Source: Thermothielavioides terrestris NRRL 8126
Lineage: Eukaryota; Ascomycota; Sordariomycetes; Sordariales; Chaetomiaceae
Direction of reading: 5' to 3'
Length of the DNA stretch: 64,000 nt
Assembly: GCF_000226115.1 (NCBI RefSeq)
Contig: NC_016460.1
Coordinates: forward strand, 1,426,001 to 1,490,000
The notes beneath the pieces were generated by a model. The model ran no database searches, was not told the origin of the DNA, and saw only the letters and a list, made by a program, of their open reading frames with translations. Shown one piece after another: positions 23,047 through 33,782 of the stretch (position 1 is the first letter of the stretch; every line of letters starts with the position of its first letter). Position numbers and translations under genes: made by a program.

Positions 23047-25380
23047 ATGGCCGGGTCGTCAGGTCCCCCGGCCCCGGAGCCGTTTCCTGTCTTCCACGAT
23101 GACTTCTTCCAGCAGCCGACTCCCATGATCAGCCACGCACCGATGCCGCCAGCACCGAAGCTCGCACGGCAGCCCCTCCAGAGCGCAGATTCCAACGTCG
23201 TCCTCAGCCCGCCGGCGGTAGCCGGCGCGAAGCAGTCGCGCTCCCCCCTCAAGTCGAAGGCACGACCGCCTAACTCGTCCGTTGCTGCTCCCAGCGCGTC
23301 GCGGGGCAACATGCTCAACATGGTGCACATGATGCCCCCTACAGCCGTGCCGCCGTCGACAGACTCGCTCGAAAAGAAGCAGCCCGTTATGTCCCGCTTC
23401 AAACCGGTCGCGAAAAAGCCTCAACCGGAGCTGGATCTGCAATTGATGGGCAAGGAGAACTCCCATCCGCCGATATACCCCGCGCCGACACATTCGCAGT
23501 TCAACCTAGACCTCGAGACGTATTATCAGAAGCCTTCCGGAAAGCGCGGCCTGATGGAAGCAGCCCCTATCAAGGAGCTTAGACCGGCAAAGAAGCAGAA
23601 GACAGAGGAGACGCTGCCCCCTCCTGACTCGTTTCCCCCAATCATCGACGACGGGTCGAAGCCGAACCACAGCTATGCGACTTTGATCGCCATGGCGATT
23701 GTCCGGTCCCCGCAACGGCGACTGACCCTCTCCCAGATCTACAAGTGGATCACCGACACGTACGAGTACTACCGAGTAAAGGCGGACACGGGATGGCAGA
23801 ACAGCATACGTCACAACCTCAGCCTGAACAAGTATTTCGTCAAGCAGGAGCGCCCCAAGGACGATCCTGGCAAGGGCAACTACTGGATCATTGAGCCGGG
23901 CGCGGAGCAGTCGGTGCTCAAGGAGAAACCGTCGAGGAAGGCCGAGGTGTCGACGGCCGAAAACATGCCCGTCATGTCCACACGACTCGAACCGTCGCAG
24001 CCGCAGCCGCATTCGCAGCCGAAATCGCAGCCGCTACGCACGTCTGAGCCGATGCTGCCTCCTCATCCACCCGTACCTCAGAGCATTCTCCCCGCGCTGC
24101 CCCCGCAGCCGGCCCAACAGCTAGCTCCTGCGCCGCCGCTGCCCGAGATCTCGTCCGACGCGACGATTCCCGCGTCCGATGCGGCCACGATTGATGAGGC
24201 GGTCGACAGGGCGCCCGAGAAAGAATTGCTTCTCGAACCCGAGCTGTACTCGCCTCTCCCCGCGGCCATGCATTCGTCGCCTCCAATCCCCAGGCGCATG
24301 GAGGCGCGCCACAATGGCACTCCCCCCTCTCACCAGCGCTTACAGCCGTCGTCGGGCACCAAGTCCCGCCACAGGCGCAGGTTCATGTCGATGGATGACA
24401 GCGGCTACATTTCGTCTCTCGAATCCTCTGCCATGCGTCCCCACCAGCATGCCAAGCTCCTCACCTCCGAGGCCGACCGACCGCGCATTAAGAGGGGCCG
24501 TGCCGAGGAAGAAATCGCTCGTCTCCGCGCGTCTTCATACGATAGCCCTTCCAAGGGGCGTTCGTACGGCTACCCTCCACCTTCGTCGTCACCCATCCGC
24601 CAGATGACAGGCAATGGAGCCGGACAGATGCTTCCGCCCCTAACTCCTGCGATGAAATTGAAGGCGCCGCCGAAGCCACCGCCGTCTGTCTCGCCCGGCA
24701 CGAATCTGCGGCTGCACCGGGAGAACATCCAGTCCCTGGTTGATTCTCCCGTCCGGCGCCTGTCCGAATTGCTACCTGCAACTGACTGCGCTGTCCAGCA
24801 AACGCCTGGCTTTGACGCCGACCACGTGTGGTACGACATCCAGCAAGCGAGCCAGAACAACGCAAGCTTTGATATCTTCGAGGACGCCCCCGACTTCCAG
24901 TCCATCTTTGCATCGACCCCCACAGCTCCGTCCATGGGCTCGCCAGTCAAGCGATCGTCGAGGAAACAACGTCTGGAACGGTCGCAGTCCACCAGTGCGC
25001 TAAACAAGATCACGAACTCGGCTCACAGCACTTCCAAGTCCGCATCGTCCCTCAAGGTCCCCAACCAGGCGCCTAGCCTGCTCCTGGACACACCAAGCAA
25101 GGTCCTCGATGGACTGCCGTCGTCGCCCAGCAAGATCTTCCTCGATCTGCAGTCGCCGACCAAGATGCCTCTGACCAACGACGAGAACCTGAATGCTTTC
25201 CCTGGCGTGGGTCTGGACGTTCTGGATACGCCCGACTTCCTCGACGAGAACGACTTCTCTGGCTTCGATATGCTGGCCGGCTTCGAAAAGATAGGCTCGA
25301 ACAACGCGCAGACGTCGCGGAGGGCCGCGAAGGCGTCACCGCAAGAGACTCCTAACCGCCCTTATTCGACTGCTTTCTAA
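23047..25380 (+). CDS. Forkhead (winged-helix) transcription factor, Sep1/Hcm1-like
   Basis: A single-exon frame of 777 residues. The forkhead DNA-binding domain is clear at about residues 206-290: [10 protein letters not shown], then [19 protein letters not shown], the recognition helix [16 protein letters not shown] and the wing-2 segment [25 protein letters not shown] is the diagnostic forkhead core. The [13 protein letters not shown] form resembles Sep1/Hcm1-type fungal factors, which drive periodic cell-cycle genes, more than Fkh1/2, and no FHA domain is visible. The rest is low-complexity: Pro/Ser-rich N-terminus, Pro-Gln stretches (about 320-370), Ser-Pro sites (SPVRR, SPTK) that could be CDK targets, and a [14 protein letters not shown] acidic-hydrophobic C-terminal stretch that could activate transcription. 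The start was taken at the first ATG of the frame. Confidence 0.9.
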   Translation: MAGSSGPPAPEPFPVFHDDFFQQPTPMISHAPMPPAPKLARQPLQSADSNVVLSPPAVAGAKQSRSPLKSKARPPNSSVAAPSASRGNMLNMVHMMPPTAVPPSTDSLEKKQPVMSRFKPVAKKPQPELDLQLMGKENSHPPIYPAPTHSQFNLDLETYYQKPSGKRGLMEAAPIKELRPAKKQKTEETLPPPDSFPPIIDDGSKPNHSYATLIAMAIVRSPQRRLTLSQIYKWITDTYEYYRVKADTGWQNSIRHNLSLNKYFVKQERPKDDPGKGNYWIIEPGAEQSVLKEKPSRKAEVSTAENMPVMSTRLEPSQPQPHSQPKSQPLRTSEPMLPPHPPVPQSILPALPPQPAQQLAPAPPLPEISSDATIPASDAATIDEAVDRAPEKELLLEPELYSPLPAAMHSSPPIPRRMEARHNGTPPSHQRLQPSSGTKSRHRRRFMSMDDSGYISSLESSAMRPHQHAKLLTSEADRPRIKRGRAEEEIARLRASSYDSPSKGRSYGYPPPSSSPIRQMTGNGAGQMLPPLTPAMKLKAPPKPPPSVSPGTNLRLHRENIQSLVDSPVRRLSELLPATDCAVQQTPGFDADHVWYDIQQASQNNASFDIFEDAPDFQSIFASTPTAPSMGSPVKRSSRKQRLERSQSTSALNKITNSAHSTSKSASSLKVPNQAPSLLLDTPSKVLDGLPSSPSKIFLDLQSPTKMPLTNDENLNAFPGVGLDVLDTPDFLDENDFSGFDMLAGFEKIGSNNAQTSRRAAKASPQETPNRPYSTAF

Positions 25381-26773
25381 GTCGGACTTTCTGCCCTCAA
25401 CCAACCCCTCGGCTCGGCGCCCTGGTCTTTCCGGCATATGTCCCGCCCTGCATTATCGTCCCGATTCGTTTGTATTCGAATGATGCTCACGACCTCTTAC
25501 GATTGACGAAGATCGACCGTACTTTGGTACCATCCGCCGGGCCGGCTCTCTCTCTCTCTCTTGCTCTTGGCCTCACGAAGGCCTCTTCTCTGGACTTTCT
25601 CCCCCACAGTTGAGGCTGTGTCAACCGACGAATACCTCAGCCGTTTCACCTTTCCGGCCATTTTCTCCTCTGATCTCTTCCGAGGGGACCGGACAGGGAA
25701 ACGAACCATCTTTGCTTATATCAGGGCCTGCCCATGCATGCCGCCCTCCTTCTCTTTCCTGGCGTGTGGCGTTCTGTTTATCGTTCGGATGGTTGTGGGA
25801 GTTGCGGGGGGGAGTCCTATTGCTCTTGTCACGATCATGATGATGAACGACTGAACAAACGGTTATCGGGGGTCTTATGTATACACACGCGCGCCACACG
25901 GGCTGGGACAAGGGTGCATAGGGATCTGGGAGTCTTTGTTTTCCTTTCACTGGGAGGGCAGGGGCTGGGTTGGATTTCGTGTTGGGTTTTCTGTCAGCAA
26001 AGTGCGGTGGTGGTTTTTCTGCCTTTTTTCTGGTTTTCCTTCCCTTGCTTTTGCTTTGCTTTGGGGTTCTGATTTGGGTGCTTGGGACGCGGTCCTCCGT
26101 TTCCGGCGCTTACCCACCAACAACTACCTTCGGCCGGCACGCTGCCTGTTGTATCTAGCCGGGTGGGTTTGTTGGAGTATACTACTGGGCCTGGGTTTTG
26201 TATCGGCCTCGGCAGCCGGGAGCGGGTTCCAGGATCGCGGCGGGTTGGGTTGTCTTTTTCCCTGGAGCGGTTTGGTTTGCTGGCTTGGGATGGATGGATG
26301 GGCAACTCAAGGAAGGAAAGAGTTGGGCTTTTGCTTGGTTCTGTGGGCTTGGGTTGTGTCTTCCTCTCAGCGGGGATTGCTGTTGGTACTGAAGCGTATT
26401 CTGTGCAGTTTTTTGCTCTTTTTTTGCCTTTGCTGCGATCAATTTGATCAAGTTCGCTGTTGCGCTTCCGTTATAACTAAGCTGTTGCTATGTGCCTCCT
26501 TCGTCATCACTTCACTTGGTCATTAGCTGTGTGAGGGGTTGATGTATGTGATCGATACTTCTTGCCCAGGCGATGAATCCTCCCCCTTGTCCGAGAAGCA
26601 CGCGAAGGGGCGGGGGAAAGGGGGGGGACTGGGCTGGGAAGGGCATCCTATTCCTGTCCGCTATGTCACCTTTCAAGCATTACTTACTTCTGTATGCACT
26701 TCGTTTCCAAAAGCAAGCAGTTTTGATAGGTTTACTTTTCCATTTCGCTACCGGGTATCTAGAATAGTCGGAG

Positions 26774-26792
26774 AAAAAAAAAAAAAAAAAAA
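26774..26792 (+). repeat. Poly(A) tract, 19 A
   Basis: An uninterrupted run of 19 A preceded by GGAG. A near-identical tract (GAG then 18 A) lies 290 bases downstream. Confidence 0.9.
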
Positions 26793-27063
26793 GTTGGTGC
26801 CGTGTCTTGCTCTCCAGCGTTCCACCGTTTCGCTGGCTCGTGAACACTTCGCTGGAGTTGAAAACGCAAAAAAGCACCACCGGAGCATGAACATAGACCC
26901 GCAAGACAACGCAACGATTGAACCCGTCTAGTTAGCCCCATACTCCGTTGGTAATCCCCGTCCAAACCCAGAACGCCATATCCCATGCCCAGTTCCGCCG
27001 GTTAGGTAGATGCCCTCCCTCTTTTGCTCAGCAGGTGGTTCCGCTCCGACATTTTTTGTTGAG

Positions 27064-27081
27064 AAAAAAAAAAAAAAAAAA
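27064..27081 (+). repeat. Poly(A) tract, 18 A
   Basis: An uninterrupted run of 18 A preceded by TTGAG. It lies about 160 bases beyond the ATG101 stop codon, so it would be poly(U) in that transcript's 3' UTR if transcribed. Confidence 0.9.
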
Positions 27082-27238
27082 CATTCAGCACCCTCTTCGA
27101 CCTTCCGCTTCCCTCCCTCCATCCCTCCCTCCGTCCTTCCCTCCGACCCTCGTACTCTCTTCCCCTTCACACCCCCCCCCCCTCCTCGTCCGTCGACAAG
27201 CGGCGACAGCAACAACCGCATGCCTGAACAGTCCTCGC

Positions 27239-28348
27239 CTAATAAATGCCCATGCGCGTCGCCCACCCCGTCACGGCGGCGCCCGTGCTGCCTCCCACGG
27301 TGCCTACTAACCCCCGCCTCGCGGCGCCGGCGGCGGGGCTGATGGTGGTCGCGACCTGCGCTGGACCACTGCTGTTGCTGCTGCTGCTACCGCCACCGCC
27401 GCCGCCGCTGCTACTGCTCCTGTGGTGATGTTGTTGCTGTTGCGGTTGTTGGAGGGGTGAACGGGAACGGTGAGGGTGGCCGCCGCCGCCGCCGCCGATG
27501 TGGATCTGGTAGGGGAAGGGATTCGACTCGGTGGTGGTGATGGGCGGTATGTGGTCTTTGTGTTCGTTGGCGAGGGTGCTGGCTTTAAAGATGGCGTTGC
27601 GCAAGGTTGTTTCGGAGGCGCGGCGGACTTTGGCACGTTCTGGAAGGGGGGTTAAAGATGGCGGTCGTTAGCGAGGAGGGATTGCGAAGGGGGGGAGGGG
27701 GGGGGTTGTCTGGCTGAACGGGGAACACATGACGCACCGGCTTCTGTCCGCGGGTCGGCAACGGCTACTTTGACCGTCCAACTCTCCCAGCAGACTTCGT
27801 CGTCGCCGCGCATGGCGTACCATGTCTTGCGCCGGCGCTTCTCGAGGAATTGGACTGTGATTTGCCCGCGGCTGCCCCAGCCGCTGTTGCCGCTGCCCGA
27901 GCCCGGCGGAGGAGGGGTTCCGGTCAGGCCCAGTCCGAGGCCGAGGCCCCGCTCGGAAGACGGATTATGGGACTGATGACGCTCTAATTCTAGCTGGCGC
28001 ACAAGCGCGTCCACGCGCTGGTCGATGAGAGTCTCGATTTCGGCGTCGGGTACGTAAGCAAGCTCGAGTCCGAGCACGTCGCGGGTTTGCGGGAGGATGG
28101 TGGGAAAGAAGCGCAGAAAGAAGATGGTATGGAGAATTCCTGCGAGTGAGACAAGTCAGCGAGACATTCAAGTTTGTGCGTCTTGTTGTTGGGCCGTGGC
28201 CGGCGACATTCGCCTCGAGTCGGAGCTTGATATCGCGCTTGGAGGGGCAGGGGCCAGAGAGCTGAAACTTACCGCGGACGACCTCACGCACCGAATTCGG
28301 GTCCGCAAAAGCCTCGAGTATGAATTCGGGGGCCCCGGGTTGATCCAT
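27239..28348 (-). CDS. ATG101: ATG101-like autophagy initiation protein (HORMA fold)
   Basis: Three exons on the minus strand (28273-28348, 27738-28139, 27239-27639) with GT-AG introns of 133 and 98 nt give 292 residues. ATG101 is the HORMA-fold partner of Atg13 in the Atg1/ULK initiation complex of most fungi and animals (absent from budding yeast). Seen: FADPNSVREVVRGILHTIFF at the start; a helix and strand region ending in IDQRVDALVRQLE; the beta segment ITVQFLEKRRRKTWYAM; and WESWTVKVAV, matching the animal WEVWTVKV strand. Later comes a helix (TTLRNAIFKASTLANEHKDHIPPI) and the FPYQIHI strand, matching animal YLYKISF. Two lineage-specific low-complexity segments interrupt it: Gly/Leu/Pro about 95-118, and a His/Gln/Ser/Gly tail after about 215. 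The ATG at 28348 yields MDQPGAPEF; an upstream in-frame ATG adds an unlikely Arg/Ser leader. The loop equivalent to the animal WPF finger reads TWYAM here. Confidence 0.9.
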
Positions 28349-29290
28349 TGTGCGCCGTGTCCAACGGTCCAGACTTGAGCTGTGCGGTGAGCGGGCGCGA
28401 TCTGGGCTGCGAAAAAGAGTCGAACTGCGGATTGAGGGGCAGCGCAATTGAGGGGCGCCCAGGATGGAGCGAAACCCAGCAGCAGTGACGTTTTCTCCTA
28501 GATTTGATTGCGGAGCGTAGGGGCTGGTGTGGGCCGGGCCCGAATTTCCGGCGCAGTGACCCTCTCTGACCTTTATCCCCGTGCCGAGGCACTGTACTGT
28601 ACCTCAGGTGGTAGTTGTGAGCTTTCTGTGTAGTCGCTGCTGTCACCGCCGATACGAACCGGACGGCTCTCAGGGCTCTTTCTTAAGAACTCCGGCTCCT
28701 TCAAATTTTGGGGGAATCATGAGCACGGAGTAGTTAGCTTGGACTGTGGTTAGGATGTTACAATCGCTCGCGACGGTCACGCGTGGTGCCGAGGGTTGAC
28801 AGACGGATGACATGTGAGTGGATCACCTTGCGCAATTCGAAGAACAGCGTGATCAAAGACTAAAATCTTCCGTTTTTCTCCCTACCTGACTTCAAGTGTA
28901 CTTTGACTAGGTAAATATCAAGTTAGGTTGGATGGGCGAAATACGGAATACAGCGTTCATCGATCCATCCAGGAGGATCGGGGGAGGAGGACAGACTTGG
29001 GTTAGGGTTAGATTAATGGTGCTCCACACAACCCCAGACTCGGGCGGTCTCAGCCCTATCAGGGCTCGCGGAGCCGAGGTTATCTGCAGCTGGGTGCCGG
29101 GCTGGGCAGCAGCCAAGGTTGGTCGAGGTTGTAGCCCGAAGCGTCCTGCAGCACTTTATTCCGTAAATTGAATGGTAACCTGGACGTTAGGCTTAGCCCA
29201 GCACGCATCAGAGGAAGAGCAGAACTTGCGCAAGCACATGCTCTTCAGCAGCATCGACCGCCACCGGCAACCAGCGCCAACAAGATCACC
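28349..29290. promoter_or_regulatory. Bidirectional promoter region, ATG101 (-) and PEX3 (+)
   Basis: The 942 bases separating the two start codons hold no gene. The region contains a telobox-like GGGTTAGGGTTAG (28999-29011). A short open frame beginning at an ATG at 29172 overlaps the PEX3 start in another frame and would be an upstream ORF if the transcript starts before it. Co-regulation from one promoter is inference from the arrangement. Confidence 0.55.
28999..29011 (+). promoter_or_regulatory. Telobox-like motif (GGGTTAGGGTTAG)
   Basis: Two TTAGGG-type units lie 280 bases upstream of the PEX3 ATG and about 650 bases from the ATG101 start. It is the same class of site as 5781-5793. Candidate binding site for a Tbf1/Rap1-type Myb factor; function inferred only. 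Confidence 0.35.
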
Positions 29291-31177
29291 ATGCTCGCAG
29301 CAACGCGACGGTGGCTCAGGCGCAACCGCACGACCATTGCCATCGGCGTGGGCATCGTCGGCGCCGGTTACATCGTGACCAGCTATGTGCTGGACAAGCT
29401 GCGCGATGCGCGCGAGCGCATGAGCAGCGACCGCATTGCGAAGGAGAAGTGTGTCTTATATTCTCTTGAAGCCGAAGTGAAACCGCACTGGGACTAGGGC
29501 TGGCTGACCGCGAGACTGCCGCAGCCTGCGTCGCCGCTTCGAGCAGAACCAGGAGGACTGCACCTTCACCGTTCTCGCCCTGCTACCCACCGCCACCGCG
29601 AACATCCTGGAGGCTATGAACACCGAGAAGATCTCCCTCGAGATCCAGCAGATTAAGGGCTCGGCTGCGACTAGAATCCGCAGTGTTGGCTCCACCAGCC
29701 CGCCCAGCATGTCCGAGACCAACGCGACCGACGACGACGGACGCAGCATCATCAGCGTGAGCGCCCACAGCGAGGCCGGTGTGCACACGACGCAGATCTC
29801 GGTGGCAACCCCGCTCGCCAGCGCTGGCCCGGCTAGCGGGGCTACCGAGACGACGGATACTCCGCGGCAGGCCACAGCGACGCCGACGAAGCCGCGGAAG
29901 ACCAAGAGGCAGCTGTGGGACGATCTGACGATAAGCGGTACGTCCTGCGCAGCAGGGAATCGCCTGACAAATACCGGGTTGACGCTCACAGTTTCGCAGC
30001 AATCACAAGAGCATACACCCTCCTTTACACCCTCGGTCTGCTCACGATGCTGACCAGGATACAACTCAACTTGCTCGGGCGCCGTAGCTACCTCTCCAGT
30101 GTCGTCTCTCTCGCAGCTGGCGGCGCGCCAGGCACAATCAGCCTAGAAAACAACGATGACGACAGCCCCGAACATGCCTACGGCACCGACTTCGAAGTCA
30201 ACCGCAAGTACCTGACCTTCAGCTGGTGGCTGCTCAACCGCGGCTGGGCCGACGTTGGGCAGCGCGTCGAGAGCGCCGTCCGCCAGGTCTTTGGCCACCT
30301 CAGCCCGCGCGACACAGTCACGCTCGACACCTTTACCCAGCTTACGCGCCGCATGCGCAGCCTCATAGAGGGCAACGCCCCGTCAAGCGGTGCCGGGACC
30401 GCCTGGCTGCCCTTCCTGCTCCCGCCGCCTGACATGGAAGAATCGGTCCTCCGCGAGTCGGGCGTCCTCGACCCAGTCCCCGCCGACCCAGAAGGCCGCC
30501 ACTCCCCAACACTAACCCCTTCCGTGCCCTCAACCACCTCTTTCTCCCCAGCATCCGACCCATCCCCATCCGCAGCCTCCCTCCGCCGCCTCCTCGACGA
30601 AACCTCGGACCTGATCGACTCGCCCGCCTTCTCCCACGTGCTCACCCAGCTCCTCGACGCCGGCTTCTCCCTGCTGCTCGAGCAGAAGCTGGTCTCGGCC
30701 GTGTTCGACAGCAGCAGCAGCAGCAGCGCGGCGGGCCCGGCGGCCGGCAGCGACTCCGCCCTCGGCGGCGTCAGCCGCGCCGTGCAGCTGCCCAAGATCC
30801 TCAGCGTGCTGACCCGCCAGGCGCACGCCATCGGCCACGGCGACATGCCCAACGAGTACCTGCAGGCTATGGAGGCCGTGGCCGACCTCGAGGGCTTCGC
30901 CGCCGTCGTGTACTCGAGCAACTGGCAGGCCGAGATCGAGCAGACGCAGCAGGAGGAGGAGATCGAGAGAGCGGGGTCGCGGCAGGTCCAGCGCCCGGCT
31001 CATCGCGGTGAAACTGCCCGGAGGGGAGGACAAGATCTCCCGGCGCAAAGCCAGGGCCAGGGACAGGGGGAGTCGAGTATAGTCATGGTGGATCGCCCAG
31101 GCGGCGGCGAGAGTGAGGTAGATGCGCAGTCGAGCTTGTTTGAAAGTGTCTGGGAGAAGGCGAGTGGCGGAAACTGA
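29291..31177 (+). CDS. PEX3: Peroxin 3 (peroxisomal membrane biogenesis factor)
   Basis: Three exons (29291-29448, 29525-29937, 30000-31177), GT-AG introns of 76 and 62 nt, 582 residues. PEX3 anchors PEX19 and inserts peroxisomal membrane proteins; in yeasts it is also the docking site for pexophagy receptors and inheritance factors. Seen: a basic N-terminus (ATRRWLRRNR), one membrane segment (about 13-34, TTIAIGVGIVGAGYIVTSY) as peroxisome/ER targeting anchor, then LRRRFEQNQEDCTFTVLALLPT, a family hallmark. The TRIQLNLLGRRSYLSSVVSL helix follows after intron 2. The intron 2 acceptor is the second of two nearby AGs (TTTCGCAG ending 29999); the first gives the wrong frame. Low-complexity Ser/Thr/Ala segments (about 105-170) and a poly-Ser patch encoded by AGC repeats (about 30710-30727) look lineage-specific. 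Confidence 0.94.
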
Positions 31178-31893
31178 GGTAACATTTTTTGGTCTTGTCT
31201 GTCTTAAAGCTCTTCCTTCCCGTTAGCTGTCTGTATATGTGTGTACGATCAACCGAGCAATGAGCGAGCTTTGGCTTGGGGAGTCAGGAGCGGACATGGC
31301 GGGCGGGTCGGTAAAGACGGCATTTAATACACTGGGGCCAATACAAGTGGGTATCTGGGACAAACAGGGGGGAGAACGGGCATGAATACGGAATACAAGC
31401 GCCAGGGGGATTGAGTCTGCGTGACGCTGTCGTGCCTGAATCCTTCTGATACCCTATAAAGCGCTTGTCAAGCAACGGCTGAGAATCATGCTCTGTAACT
31501 GCTGATGCAAGGGGCTGTGGTAAGACGGGATCGGAGCATCGCTGTATTGCTGGTGTTTCGTCGCTGATCTTGGGTATCTGTCTTCTGGTTTGTCCACTCT
31601 GGTCTTTGAATCCGACCTCATCCCGCTGCCTGTCTAGCTCGCGTACGGCGGCTTTTTAGACCGTCACGGCTCTCTTTTCGCCGTCGTACCCCCAAGAAGG
31701 GGCTCCCCTGGTTACTGTTCCTGCACGGTGTATACCAGAGCCAGAATTTGTCGGCCTGGAGACTGTTACTGCGCAGCCTCGCCGTTCGGGAATGGGTTAA
31801 CGGGCGGCACCAGAACTGGGCCCCCCAGCTTGCCCCCCGTTGAGCTGGATACCCTTCTCGTTGTCATCGCTCGCATCTCTTCCCCCATCCCTC
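31178..31893. other. Convergent intergenic region, PEX3 and BET5 3' ends
   Basis: About 700 bases between two converging stop codons, expected to hold both 3' UTRs. I see no gene, repeat or clear terminator structure. Confidence 0.6.
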
Positions 31894-32713
31894 TCACATC
31901 AACCCTCTCACGAACTGATCCAGCCCCAGCTCGAACAGCTCGTTCCGCACGCCGGCGCCGCCCTTGTGCTCGACCGGCGAGAGCGGATTCTTGACCACTG
32001 TAACACACACAGGGGCGACGTGCCCATTTCCATGGTTAGCCTCTCTCTCTCTTCATCTATGTCTCCCGCTCTCCAACCCGCACACGGGTTCAAGCCCGCT
32101 CCCCTCCTTCCCCTTCTAGCCAGCACAGTCCAAAACCCACCCAGGGGTAGGAGAAGCAGGGTAGGGCAGGGTTGGGTTCGGCGAAGCACACGTACCGTAC
32201 TCAACCCACAGGTTGATGTAGATCTGGTGCAGCACATTGCGCATGCTCAGCGTGGCCGGGTCGGTCAGCATGACCATCCGCAGGTTGCTCGCCGTCTCGT
32301 AGTAGTGCAGCTTGTAGTGGGCGGTGCGGTAGGCGACGAAGGCGTCGTCGTCGCCGCCCAGCTTGCGCACCATGTTGCGCAGCGAGAAGACGGTGCCGAA
32401 GATCAGCTTGGCGTCGTCCGCGGCGGACTTTTTGCGCGCGCCGCTGGCCGTCTGCCCCGCCGCCGCCCCGGCTGCTGCTGCTGCTGCGGTCGCGGTGCCG
32501 GTGCCGGTCGTGGTTGTGACATTGGTCGGGCCGGAGGAGGAGGAGGAGGAGGAGGCGTGGGAAGGGGGCAGCCAGGACTTGGAGTAGATGCACTCGGCTG
32601 CGGATCGGCAGGTGGTTGGTTAGTGTGCAAGAAGGAAAGGTAGATAGATTCGGGGGACTGCAAACAAGCGGCGTACTGTGCCTGTCGAAGATGTAGAACG
32701 AGTAGACGACCAT
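31894..32713 (-). CDS. BET5: TRAPP complex core subunit BET5 (TRAPPC1)
   Basis: Three exons on the minus strand (32677-32713, 32196-32597, 31894-31997) with GT-AG introns of 79 and 198 nt, 180 residues. BET5 is a longin-like core subunit of the TRAPP complexes, which activate Ypt1/Rab1 at the ER-Golgi interface and in autophagy. Seen: the conserved start MVVYSFYIFDRHTECIY; LIFGTVFSLRNMVRKLGG; YRTAHYKLHYYETASNLRMVMLTD; VLHQIYINLWVEYVVKNPLSPVEH; and the end ELFELGLDQFV. All are BET5/TRAPPC1 landmarks. Between the first strand and the helix lies a Ser/Thr/Ala/Gly-rich insertion (about residues 24-62) that yeast and animal homologues lack or have shorter. The gene is divergent from the CaMKK-like kinase. 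Confidence 0.95.
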
Positions 32714-33782
32714 GGCGAATTGAGCGGGCGTTGTCCCCTGGGGCGAAACGAGTTCGCGCCGGGGACGGGACGTCAAGCGGGACGGACGGCGGCGGTGACA
32801 ACGTTGCGAGGCCGGCTGTCAATCGGACGAGTCTGCGCCGTCGGGTTTCTTCGAATCGGAAGAGGAACGTCGCCAACGCCGGCCGCACTGGCTGCTGATT
32901 GACCGGTTATGCGAGCTCAGTGCCGTCATCCCTGTCTTGGCAATCTCGCGCTACCTGGTAATTAATTACGCAGCGGTAGCGGAGTTATCATGTTCGTTGC
33001 ATCATTCCATACGGGCTTCTCCTTTCTCTCATTGGTCAAAATGCGATTTGTTGGAGTTAGTATATCATGACCACGATGTATATTGCCTTTGAAAATCATT
33101 GCATCTGCCGTGTCGAGAAATGCTCAGGGCCTCTACAACTGAGCTGCAGGCGGTGCCGTACCATTCACTCACTGTTACCTTGAATACGGTTACCTGTGCT
33201 TGACACCGGTCAGATACCTTACCTTACAGCTGATCCGTGCGTCGTCGGTCCCGTTGCGGCTCACCCGACGACAGGGACAGCAGCAGGGCGGGGTAGTCGT
33301 GGGGTTGGTTGGAGGGGCTGCAAGGGGGGTTGCGCCTGCCCTACGAGGAACCCACACAGCGCCAACAGGCGTCTGGCCCAATGGTCAGGGAGATCCCTTA
33401 CTATTAAAGACATTATCTTTCGATTGTTGGTTGCCAACCTAAATAACTACACTATACCTAACCTTGGCTGGGGTGGGCTACACACCCTCGCAGCCCCTCG
33501 TTTGGCGACCATTGGGCGCTCGATCTTTTGTTTGGCGCCCTGCCCGGTCACTCGAAGGTCTCCGGGAACGGGGATCCGTCCAGGCCTTGCCCATCGCAAA
33601 CAGCAGCCCATGTTCTGTTCCTGGAGAGAACAAGAAGCCGGCATTTGACCGCCGTGGCGCAGGACAACAAAACCTCCTCCACTTGTTATAACCGCTTACA
33701 CTCGGCAAGTCAGTTATCTGCAGACTGCTGCTGGGTCCAACCATCCGCGTCCGGTTCGAGGTACCGGTAGCTGGAGGCTGTG
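32714..33782. promoter_or_regulatory. Divergent promoter region, BET5 (-) and CaMKK-like kinase (+)
   Basis: About 1.07 kb between start codons with no supportable gene. It contains two pairs of short inverted words: GAGGGGCTGC (33311) with GCAGCCCCTC (33489), and GCCCAATGGTC (33369) with GACCATTGGGC (about 33508). The pairs are interleaved rather than nested. Confidence 0.5.

Larger units (their letters stand above)
25381..27238. other. Convergent intergenic region, forkhead gene and ATG101 3' ends
   Basis: No gene is supportable. It should hold the 3' UTRs of both neighbours. The + strand is T/G-rich for much of 25900-26500, and two long A tracts (listed separately) interrupt it. Confidence 0.5.

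Noticed and set aside
33364..33460. tRNA-like stretch (TGGCCCAATGGTCAGG resembles an A box)
   Set aside because: No anticodon stem of correct geometry and no GTTCRANNC T-arm follow within the expected distance.
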